Positions 1-11,231 of a stretch of 64,000 nucleotides of DNA are shown one piece after another (the first letter of the stretch is position 1; each line of letters begins with the position of its first letter). The stretch lies in NCBI RefSeq assembly GCF_027596085.1, contig NC_072472.1:10628219-10692218 (forward strand), read 5' to 3'. A program made the translations under genes and the position numbers. The stretch comes from Anoplopoma fimbria (Eukaryota > Chordata > Actinopteri > Perciformes > Anoplopomatidae). The notes beneath the pieces are model-generated. The model made no database searches. It worked only from the letters and a program-made list of their open reading frames with translations, and was not told the DNA's origin.

Positions 1-1078
1 AATGGACCAAAATGTTCCACACGCCTAGAAGAGTCCATTACCCAACACGCCACATCTGATTATCCAGACAGCTGAATTTTGAAGGGTGAGCACGGAGAGG
101 CAGAGAGCTTCATTTTTGACCACGGAAGCATGTACAGCTGAAAATGATGTGGGCTTCATGCTTGGCTCTCCTCCTCCACGCGTGCTCTCCCCCATTCTAA
201 TTAGCCGGGGAGCCAGCTGGAGAGGCAGCAGAACTGCAGTGCATCTAGCTGCTCGCCGTCTTTTCATCTCCAGCGCCTCTCCCCCTCTCCGCCTGCCTGC
301 GTCCGCCACAAATAGCCAAATGCAAAAAGACAGACTGTCAGAGCATTTAGACTCAGTCCAACGAGTCCTGCTTTTATTTTCTCTGGTCTATTTTTAATGC
401 TTGACCTTATGCTATTTTTAGATTCCTGCATATGTAAGCATTTGTGCCCCGACGTGTGCGTGTTTGATGCGTGTGGGCGTCAGGGTTTGGGTGTGTGCGC
501 TTGCAGTGGGGGTGTGAGACGCATATTGCTTGTGTCATTCTTTTAAACTCGTCGAAATAGCACACAGGTGGAAGGTCGGGAATGTTTTTTAGAGGGGAAA
601 CTGTTAGTAGGGGTTTGATGCTGATGATTCCTTGTATGGTAATCTGGCTCTCGTTCATCAACCAATGACAGTGTTATCACACGCTGACAGTCGCTTTGAA
701 CACTGGGAGTAAATATAAATGAGACACATGGGAGAAAACACGCTTCAGAGACTTTTATCAAATCAAATATTCAAATGGGTTTTTTTGTCATTAGTTTTGT
801 TCTCCTGTACTGGAATTGTTTTGTGACATCCATCAAATTGTGCCTTTTTTGCCTCAACTTCAGTCAGGGGAGGTTCAAAGGAATTTTTTTGTCAAACAAC
901 ATTTGACAAGGTTGGACCAATAAAAGCAAACCCCAAAAATATTCCCTGCTAGTTAAAACTGTTTAATTCAGCTTCAAAACCTAAAGAAAGGCTTGAAATC
1001 CATCAAAAAAATGGGACTCAACATCAACTGCATGATAAATACTGGATCTGCATACCGAGTATATAAATTAGATTTTTG

Positions 1079-1228
<150 letters not shown>

Positions 1229-2395
1229 ACATTCAGGTATTTCAGAAATTAAGCAGGATGTATGCAGCCTTTATTATTTAGCACAAGGCTATCTTGCACT
1301 GTTAGTAAAAGCATCAATAGAGCTGACTGTGTTAACCACCTTAATCACACCAGAGCACTATGATGGAAAAACAGAATGCTATGTGTTATATTACAAATTG
1401 AATGTGTGACAAATAGAACTAAACATGAGTCAGCAGTAGAGAGAACGTCATGCATCCGGTAGCATGCACAACGGTTACACAAATGCAAGCTTTTCCCTGT
1501 TTGGTTGAGCTCGTATTCAATATGCATTTTAAAGAAAACAGGTGCATGAAGCTGACGGGATAAAATTTTTGTACCGGCACGTCATTACAGGAGCCAAAGA
1601 GAAACCAGCTTGCATTAGTAGGTGAATTCATGATTGCTGTGCGACATGAAACACAATTATTTTTGTTTCTGGGCTTTGTAGGGATGTCATTGTTTCTCTG
1701 TGTGACAACTGGCCTCCCCCTCCCCGCTCTCAACTCCACCGCTCTCTGCAGTGCTGCAGTCTGCTAAAATACTATCAGTGAGTCTGGAGAGACACATGCT
1801 CTCTCTTTTCTCCCGCTATCTCCCATGACATTCTCTCCCACTGTCTCACGCACATGCATGTGTGCAGACGCCCGACCTATATGTTATTTATATGCATTTG
1901 GCGAATCTATATCGTGCCGCCGTAAGTGGGGCCGGTCGTTGCTTACACGTGAATGTTCACGCTTGATGGGAATTACACTCCGAAACAGGCACAGATCTAC
2001 ATATAATCACGCATGAATGCACTTGTGAGCAGGGCACACAGAAACACAGATGCTTCTCTGTGGCTTTTATTAGTAGGGCTGTTTGTGTTTACTCATCTTT
2101 TTCCTTTCTCGCAATAAATCGTGAACTCATAACCAGGTGATTAAAGGGACTTGGTTGTTCCATACATTGTTAATGGAAGAGAGGAGGAGGGAGGCGCACA
2201 GGTGCACTGTCACGGTGTAGTCAGCATTTTAACCTGTGCTGACATTTACAGTTAGTTCTCACCTGAGACAGGAGTTAGACACTATTTAGACACTATACAG
2301 TTTTTTTCCCTTGCAGTTGTCATGAAATGCCACACACATGCTGAGCAGGCTCTCCAGAGGGAAGCGCACCTAGATATTAATAACACCCCCGTCAG

Positions 2396-2410
2396 TGTGT
2401 GTGTGTGTGT

Positions 2411-2441
<31 letters not shown>

Positions 2442-2442
2442 C
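2396..2442. repeat. (GT)n microsatellite
   Basis: GT dinucleotides with one AT interruption near 2415. Confidence 0.95.
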
Positions 2443-5400
2443 CTATATACGCATTTTTTGAGCACAAACTATGGAAAGATGGTGGACTGTCTGTTCTCTT
2501 TAAATAATGCTGTATACACTGTTTCAGGGTCATTTCACCCAAATTACAAAAAACACATTTTCTCAGCCATGCAGAGATTTCTGTGTCTGCCTCAAAGCAA
2601 TGGAGGCTAAATAATTCTCTTTCCTATGATCAGTGTCCTTCTTACTCTAGATAATCCCCAGGGACTATTTATGAATAGTATAGCCAAGGACATTGTTTCT
2701 GTCATTGCTGAAAAGCAGAATTTAATGCTTTGAGCACCACAAACAAACTTTCCCTCACTTCCCATCATGTTGATGTAGAGGCAGATATTTCTGAGACCGA
2801 TATCTCACAACCTGGACAGAAAAAAAAACAATAACTATTTGCTATGCTAGATACCACTATATGTGAGAAAATCTATATCGTGTGAATGGACTATCTCTGA
2901 GGGACAAGGACCCAGTGTAATTCTGACAGCGCTCTAATTCTTGCTTCAGCTATTATTAATGAACGAAGCTAAACAACACACTGTTCCTGTAGTGTAATTT
3001 TTTGGAAATTGAGTTTATTAAAAATAAATTAAAACAGTTAGGAAAGTAGGTCTGTCCTAATTATAAAAAATACACTGAGCAGAACAAATGTAAAAAAAAA
3101 AAAAAAGCAGATTCTCTCTCTCACTCACTCACATGCACATTCTCAGCTGCTCTCTTCTAATGTTGAGTATCAACCTCAACTTTCTTTTTGTCCCCGAAGG
3201 GCAATTGGTTTTACAACATCACATGAAAGAAAGTAGACAAACAAAACAGTTAAGGGAAGGAGAGGCGTCCTGAATACAAGTGGTACAAGTGTATAGTTTG
3301 TTTTTGGTTTGAAAGCACTAATACCTGGCAACGTGCATTATGCCTGTTGCTAAGGATGGAGCCGAATATTGGAAAGATGTGTCCGATCCGATGTTTCATA
3401 AATATAGACTCTGACAGCTCAATGAATTTAAAATGATTGAATGCAGTCGCTAAGATGTTTTTGAGTATCACACTGTTGTTCTGTGATTTAAAACATCTTT
3501 AATGAATAATTAGTAATGCTAGTGGAAAAACTTAAATTACATTTGCACTGTATGTCCATGTTCCAGACAGCTGAATATTGGGTAAAAGTAAGTATGAAAG
3601 TAACTAAGAGTCCAAAATGCTTTTTAAAAAAAAGATCTCAAAAGTTAGATGATATATTTAAAAACTTGTTGAGATGTTTACAGGACTTGTCTTTAATCAG
3701 GCTGTGTTCCTGCTCTTACATAATGACATGCTCTAATTACTTTGTCTCTGCTGAAAGACAATATCAGACTCTGACTTTGACTAGACAGCCTGTTCAGAGG
3801 ATGTGATGTGGATTTTCCGGCCCTGATTACTACGCACTCTGTCCAAAACAAGCCTGCCGACTGCTGCCGTTATCGCTTCCATCCACAGGCAAATATTGAC
3901 AAATGTAAGCCTCGACAAACAACACTGACCCAGCAGTCACTTCACATTTCAGAAAGATGAAGTATTTTAAAACCCCTTTAAGGTCTCCAACCTGCAGCTA
4001 TGCCAATATCAATCTAAAGTACTGCATGGTTCTATGATGTATAATTATAACATCCAGCAACCTGTTAATACATTTTTTGCCGTTTAACAGCCAACAATAG
4101 ATCATTTAGATATATTTTGATTAGGAGCCAGAATTAAATCAAATTGTGTTACTTTTGCTTTAAACTTGTTGCAGGACATCAAAGTAAGGTCACTAATCTG
4201 TTCAGCCAGCTGGAAACTCATAACCCAGCGATAGGAGAGTTAAATGTCAAGGTTGTTGCAGCATGCGAGCGACCTTGTTCTCCTCCCTGCTACACATCCC
4301 ATTTGTTTCCAATGATAATCATGATAACAATATGAGGCCAAAGCACTTAATTATTACTCAATTAGTATTCATCACGACTGCACTCTGTGGAGTCCATATT
4401 TTATCTCTGTGTGGTATTTATCATGGGTCCATATGGTTTTCAAAGTGGGAATAGTTTGCTTGTATCAGTTTTTTATGTATGAGGCAACTCTAAAACCACA
4501 TTAAAGTAAATAGTCTGGGATCAAATTAACAAGCTGAAGCTGTGAATTCATTGTGCCCTCAGCGTGTATAAAAAAAGTAACGGAGTGAGTGATAAGACTG
4601 GGGCTATTTCACTGTCTCATAGCACTAGAGGACCACAATGTATCGGTACAACTTGACAAGGTTGTTCATCAGTACAACTCAATCATTACTTCATCAGCTG
4701 CTGAGAGTTCAAGCTTTTAAAAACTCACTGTTCAAGAGTACTCTGTTAGAGCACATCTCCTCTCTGCATGGTTGAATGTCAGGACACTTCAAATCTCTAC
4801 ACAAATGCAAAGCCTTGTTCTCCAGCTAAAACTGCAAATGAATATTAGGTATTATCATCATTACAGTATTTTACTTCATGGCATGTCACCTGTCACTGGA
4901 CATTTTAAATTGTTATCTGGTTTAACCATCTAGCTTACTCTTCTGTACTGTGAAAATGTAGTCAACTACAGGCCATCAGAGAACAAGACGACATCAGGAG
5001 TAGAATGTTCTAAATTTTCTATAGATTTCAGATACCAATGATACTATTTACCCCATGGGGCCATAGCCAGTGTGGCTATTTTAACCTGATTGTCTATAGC
5101 CAACAATGCTACTTGCACCCAACCCGGGCACACATTAAATACTGTATGTGTAACCTGCTGTAGGCTATAAATATTTTTCTTAAACCTAACCAAGTAGTGT
5201 TGTTGACTAAATCCTAACCAACTGACCTGTAACCGAAAATAATAATAATAAAAAAAAAAAAACTGTAATTTGTACAATTATTTGTTTAATTTGTACTAAG
5301 TGAATACATTGGATTTTCCCAGGACTTAAACATTGGACTTCTTAGTTTGGTTAATGTCCTAAGTTTGACCCATTCATCAATCACAACCTACTTCCTTCAC

Positions 5401-5689
5401 ATACTTTTTTAATATTCTTTATACTATTACTATTACCACTACTAGCCTATTACTATTACTAATAATTGCCTTTCGGCTAGTTAACAATTTCTAGCTAACA
5501 CTTCTAGCTAATTATTGCTAAATTAAGCTAGCTAACGATTGCTCGATTAAGTAACGTTAGCATCTTGACCAGGTGTAAATAGTGGAGTAGCCGCCTTGTG
5601 ACTTAGATAAAAGAAAGATGGAGACAATAAGTAACAGTATCCTTTTTCAACTTGGGTTTGTGAGCTAAGATCCCCATTGGTGGTTTTGC

Positions 5690-6110
5690 TCGTAACGTTA
5701 GTCTAAAGGGACTTATTGGGGCTACTAAGCTAAAGTCTTAGCGGCACACAGACGCCATATCGTTAAACACTGTCAACGCGTCATTGTGTCAGTTTGTTCG
5801 TTACTCAAGGTTCGATGATCCATAACGGTTTGGGCGGTCCAGCGGTCGAGTTGCTAGGTAACACTCAACTAAACTACTCTGGCTCATTGTATCGTCATAA
5901 ACAAAATCAAACAGCCAAACAAACATTCCCAGTAATAAACAGGCCTTTAAAAAACAGCAAATGACGTATTCATCCCAAAAAACTAAGATTTAACTAACTA
6001 AACTTTAACATGCAGCGGTTGAAGATCGTCGTAGCGTCTTCCACTGTTTAATTTTCAGCACACCTGCCGTCAATATAGCTTCCTGGGATGCGAGGTCAGC
6101 GGACACTTTG
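5690..6110. promoter_or_regulatory. CpG-rich patch with RFX X-box-like site, candidate promoter
   Basis: CpG dinucleotides are visibly dense here compared with the flanking AT-rich DNA. The 13-mer GTTGCTAGGTAAC (5850-5862) fits the RFX X-box consensus. A related but weaker match, GTTACCATAGAAAC, occurs at 6765-6778. I can see no coding exon beside it. Confidence 0.3.
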
Positions 6111-6269
6111 CACTGCTTTAGCACCAACAACTACCACTAGGTGCTGCCATTACTACATTAAGGTAATTAATAAAAAATATATTATAAAAGCTTGCTAGAA
6201 ATTGTTTTAACATGACTTCTATGACAAGATTGGAAAATACCTACAGGTCTACCTGAGGGCATTAACTAA

Positions 6270-6407
6270 AAAGGAATAGTTTAACGTTAGAGTTTCAAAA
6301 GAAGATGGGTACCATTCTCCAGATATGTAGTGTTATCATTCTTCTCATCTCACCCTCTGCAAGACAGTCAATAAGTCTATTTCCAAAAATGTGGAAACTA
6401 TTCCTTT
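6270..6407. mobile_element. Short MITE-like element with 13-bp terminal inverted repeats
   Basis: The ends are AAAGGAATAGTTT (6270-6282) and its exact complement AAACTATTCCTTT (6395-6407). It is 138 bp long with no coding capacity. The interior (CTTCTCATCTCACCCTCTGC, then ATAAGTCTATTTCC) resembles a dispersed repeat I recall from many teleost genomes. Confidence 0.75.
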
Positions 6408-7070
6408 GACAAATTGTGAGATAAATTGGCTGCACAGAACCAAAATGTTGCCAAGAGTCCAGCACTCCCTGAGAAAAACCAGGATGATGCATTTAGAAAC
6501 AGCAGAGAGCCCTGTCTCTCCTGCCGTTATTAAAGTTGCTTGAGAGTCTGCAACCACAATCTTCGTTAACAATGTTTGACTCGTAAAAGCTCCTCTCACT
6601 CGTGCATTAAGATAGCTGCATCAAGCTGCCTCCAACTGACACAATGTGCCCTGCAGGCCCTTACAAAAATCCATGAGAAATATCCAACTGTGGCAGATAC
6701 ATCTATCTCAGAAACGTACCTGACCTGCTTACCAGGTTGCTGTTGCAAGAAAGAGAGAGGCCTGGTTACCATAGAAACGGCCAATTTGCTGAGTGACTTA
6801 TGAGACTTATAAACTCACCTCACCTCCACAGGTCCCAAAGGAAAAAGGCCATAGCTGCTGTTTTCTGCAGGGTATAACTATATGTGCTTATCTAGGTTTG
6901 AGGAATACACTTAAAACTCAGGTATTTGAAATGTGCTGATGTGAAAACATCTTTTTTTAAGATTATAGGCAATTTTCTGGTTTTCTTGGAGTTGTTGCAA
7001 AAGTTTCACAGTTTTGTTATCACAATATGTGATCAACCCCATTACTCAAAGATATTAATGTATGATAATG

Positions 7071-7390
7071 TTTAAAGGCACAATGAGTAGGATTGTATAG
7101 ACTCATATGAAAATAATCCTTTGCTTGGGGCATTTCCGGGCGTCAACCTCTATAAAAACGTAGCAACCAGGTGCCAAATCGCACGAGGGAGCTAAGAAAA
7201 TGACACAGCGCTGAAAAAAACGCAAATATAGCAAGTTGAAACGCCAAGCAGACAAAACTCAGTTCTTGGGTTGGCTTTCATCCAGTGACGGCAAGAACCC
7301 TAACCCTCATTGAGCTCTGGAGGAGGGGCCATCTTTAAGTGTTGTGTTAAAGAACCACAACAGACAAATCCTACCAATGGTGCCTTTAAA
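7071..7390. mobile_element. MITE-like element, 320 bp, with terminal inverted repeats
   Basis: The left end TTTAAAGGCACAATGAGTAG (7071-7090) pairs with the right end CTACCAATGGTGCCTTTAAA (7371-7390). The outer 11 bases are exact complements and the match continues inward with mismatches. There is no open frame, so it is a non-autonomous DNA element. Confidence 0.7.
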
Positions 7391-9185
7391 TTTATTTACA
7401 CTTCTGTTGGACATGAGCAGCTGTAAGTATAGTCAGAATATATCTGTGAAAATAGCCATTCATCTGTTCTTAACATTGTTTGCGTATTGATCGCCTTTTT
7501 CCTGATATTATAAACTACACACACACATACACACACGCACACACACACACACGTTTTCAACTTAACAAACAGAGAATGCTGCAGTGCACTGCGACGGTGT
7601 TCCCTGTAGTATTTCAAAGAAAATTTGTCAGAAATTGAGACATTTTGATCAACGAAAAGGAGATGAAGAGAGATTCAAACGGAAAGAGTCGGGCCAGGGG
7701 GTTGGCAGCGGGGGCTCATGGGAGTGATAACTGGCAGCAGGTGCCGTCCTCTGCGACCTGCCGTTGAGTGATGAATACTCACGTTAATGACATAGCGGGG
7801 GAGATTAGAAAACAAGCTGTCAAACAGCGCAAATAGTGGGTAGATGGGGGCCATCTGTAGATAAAATTTACTCATAACTGTTCACTTCTGCTCCATTGTG
7901 GTTTCATTTAGCCTCGATCCAAATCATGTCGAGAAAACGTCAAACATTTACTCCCTGCACAGATTCACAGACTCATTCATACGGTATGCAGACATGTTTT
8001 ATGGAGATCCCTGCTCCTTCCTGACCTCGGTGTGGTTGTGACAGCAGTAAAATGGAGAATGTGCGACCAACGTGCTGCCACAAACATACTCTGCGGCCGG
8101 GTGGCAGGGCTTTGAGAGGACTCAGTTGCAGAAGGGACCTGATCGGCGGCAGCAGTGCTGACTGACCGGGAAATAAGACAGACAAAAACTAAAGGCAACG
8201 CCTGGGGTGTTGCCCCTGGCAACTGGAGCTGGCCATATGCTGTATAGACTTATTGTGCTGCTGCACTCCCTGCTACCGACACTTTGCCTGAGAGAGCAGA
8301 GCAACCAGAATAACACAATCAGAAGAATGTATGCAATTCCCAAGAGAGATCAAACAGTAGTGGAGATATCCTGTTTTCAATATGGTGCATCATTCCGTTT
8401 TTAAACATCCTATTAAGCTGAAGCTCTGATCCATCAAGGTGAGATGAATCAGAGAAAAACTGTAAAGAGAAAAACAACACTTTCTCGCTGTTTATCTGGT
8501 CTGTTTTCCCTCTACATCATGACTCAGACCTGGAGTGTGCAACAATGGTTTTCTGTGCAACTCTATTTTATGAAAATGAAATGCTCAGGGTCCTGAGCTG
8601 CTGTTATTGGAGGGAGGCTTTTTATTAAGCTGTGGTGAAGAGCAGCAGGGCGGAGCAAAAAATCTGCATAAAACACCTAAGCCTATGGCAGATGCTCCTA
8701 TCTGCATACTGTCTGTTGTACTGTGATAACATTATGGCTGTTTGCTATGGATTATATAAGCATTTTCACATCCATCAGTGCAAGCGTTTATTCAAGCGCT
8801 GATGTCATTTTTTTTAATAATGTCAGTAAAATCACTGCTTTATGTGCACTTGCTGAGTGCTCGCTAATGGATATGTAGGCCGCTTGCACTATATGTTACA
8901 GGATGCATGTTGGCGACAATTAAAGCTAACCTAAACTTCGCCTTGCATCTCAACAAAGAGACTGACAGATATGGAAACCAGAAAGCGCTGCCGGTAGAGC
9001 TTCATGATGAGAGGAACCCGCTACCGCGTCACCTTGGCCGGCAGAGGATTTGAATAATAATCTAGTACCTGTGGGATAATCTGGAGGTCAAAAGGCCGAG
9101 GTAATCAAAGTGAAATGAAAACCAGCCAGATCTCTCTGATGTGGATGAACCCTTTACCCCTGAAGCTCCTGATCTCCATACTCAC

Positions 9186-9533
9186 CTATACTTCATACTG
9201 GTGTGGCGCCCGATGGCCTCCTTCATGTGGGCATGGCCCTGTGGGGTCTGACGGGACCCGGGCCCCTCCCTGGTCTTGACCGAGCCTTGAGACATGTAGT
9301 TGCCATTGCTCCCTTGTCCACCGTGTCCACTGTGTCCACCGTGTCCACCGCCTCCTCCTCCGCCACCTCCTCCTCCTCCACTGCCACCACCGCCACCGCC
9401 TCCTCCTCCACCGCCACCACCCCCTACGCCTCCGCTGCTTCCCCCAGGAGGCGGGGCGGTGCGAAGGCCACAGAGCCGGTCCTCACTGCGACTCTTGAGA
9501 TTGTGCTCGGTGCAGGCGAAAGACACCTGCATC
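9186..9533 (-). CDS. Second coding exon of the unrecognised protein, with polyglycine tract
   Basis: 348 nt, phase 2 to 2, joining the exon at 14629-14924 to read AMTY-R-MQVSFACTEHNLKSR. It contains TEHNLKSRSEDRLCGLR, then about 40 residues dominated by Gly runs with single Ser, Val or His, then GQGSNGNYMSQGSVKTREG and a basic end (HTSMKYR). The donor AG|GTGAGT (9180-9185) is ideal. The acceptor GGTCAG has only a weak pyrimidine tract, so an alternative start at its own ATG (9532) is possible. The next exon was not found. No known domain was recognised. Confidence 0.6.
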
Positions 9534-10240
9534 CTGACCCTGGTTTCCGGGGGGCTTTTATTTTGATAGAGGGGGCAGGTTTGGGGTTAGGGAGGGACAA
9601 AAACACAACCAATAATGTCTGCAAACTGTTTGTTGGGCTGGCTTTTCCTGCGATGCTGTTGTGGCGAAGCAGTGACGCTCATACAAAAACAGGGCTCAGA
9701 CGGGGCAGGTCAGAGATTTTTGGCTGCGAGCTGGAGGGAGCAGGCGAGAGTCCAGCTTCTAACATGTCACACGCAGAGTCACCGTCTGCTCCGTCTCCCG
9801 TCTGGTGATGCAAACCTGGCAAAAAAGGTCCTTAGAGTTTTTCGCGCTCACAAGATGCATCAGGGCTGCCCTCCAGAAACCATCAGGAAGCTTGTAAGCT
9901 CACAGCAGTCCTCAGACAGAATTTTTTGAGGGATGTGGCAGTTTCTTGGGAAGCACCCCCCTCCCACCCCCCTCCCCTCCAAAAAAAAAAAAAAAAACTC
10001 AGTGCAACAGAAGCCAGGCCTTCTTACCTCTCACACACACACACACACACACACATGCAAAGGGCTGGTATGGCTTATGTTGGGTGGTAAAGCACTTGAT
10101 AGCTGGCTGTCTTCTCTTCAGCTGAGGTTAGTTGTGTCTGTGTTGAGTGTGCCGCAGCAATGACACAACCACAGCTACAGGCATCCTCGCACCTCGCGTC
10201 GAAATAAGGCATAGCTTTCTTTTCTCATTTTTTTTTTTCC

Positions 10241-10280
10241 TTTTTTTTTTTTTTTTTTTTTTTTGTGTCGCAAGGTTTGT

Positions 10281-10323
<43 letters not shown>
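10241..10323. repeat. Poly-T run followed by poly-A run
   Basis: 24 T residues (10241-10264), a 17-base spacer, then 42 A residues (10282-10323). It can form a hairpin. It lies in the inferred intron between the two left-hand exons. Confidence 0.9.
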
Positions 10324-10325
<2 letters not shown>

Positions 10326-10836
10326 CTTAATTGCTGGAAATTTACATTGCCGGTGCGATCAGTCCAAGCTGGGTAAATAGACCTGATATGAGATGCGAAT
10401 TCACAGAGTCAAAGCCCGCCGATGCATCATCGCCCAGCAGCCTCACGCAGCATCCCAATTCGATGCAACAGAAGAGAGAGATGGAGATGGAGAAAGAGGA
10501 AACAGAGGCAAGAATTCAATTGCAAGAACCGAGCCGGTTTCCTTTCCTTTTTTTTTTTATTACCTTCAGCGTGTGAAGTCGCTCACATACCGGCAGCAGC
10601 AGCTGTGTGCAGTTCTCCCGTTATTCGACAAAAAATCTCACAGTGCATGCGGATTTGAGAAAGAAAAAAACGCCGGCACACTGGCCCAAAAAAGCAGACA
10701 TTTCAAACGTTCCTGTCCCACCCCCCTCCCTCAGCATTAAACTGTCAGGTCACAGTCCGACTTTCTTTCTTTTTTGCCCTTTTTTTCAGGGGCTCCAAAA
10801 TGTTCACGACACACAAGCAATGTGGGGGTTTCAAAG

Positions 10837-10841
<5 letters not shown>

Positions 10842-10902
<61 letters not shown>
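10842..10902. repeat. (CT)n microsatellite
   Basis: Uninterrupted CT repeat. Confidence 0.97.
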
Positions 10903-10904
<2 letters not shown>

Positions 10905-11184
10905 GTGTGATCTTTTCATTTTTCATCACACAGATGTACACACATTTCATCACATAATGTTAGTGGAGCTTGAAACCCACTAGTGTTTTGAAAATTGTTT
11001 TCACAACCAAGGCCTTATATCAAATGAATGATATAATATCACTTTCATTTCATCATCATTTTCACACATGACTCTCTCTCTCTCTTTTTCCATATGCATG
11101 AATCTGTCTTTCTACCACACCCATTTCTCTTGTTCTGGTGTGTTTCTATTCCAAAAAAAACAAAAATCATTCTGCACCACTGTA

Positions 11185-11231
11185 TCACCACCACCATCAT
11201 CATCATCATCATCATCATCCTCATCATCATC
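11185..11231. repeat. (CAT)n trinucleotide repeat
   Basis: CAC/CAT triplets, mostly CAT, with one CCT interruption. Confidence 0.95.

Noticed and set aside
25..397. Facing open frames in a GC-richer patch
   Set aside because: Low-complexity Arg/Ser/Pro-rich translations on both strands, with no start context or splice sites that I trust.
6345..6599. 84-codon minus-strand frame
   Set aside because: Overlaps the MITE at 6270-6407, has no homologous motif and no splice support.
9203..9808. 201-codon plus-strand open frame rich in Ser and Thr
   Set aside because: It is the antisense shadow of the GGN polyglycine tract and has no splice or start context of its own.
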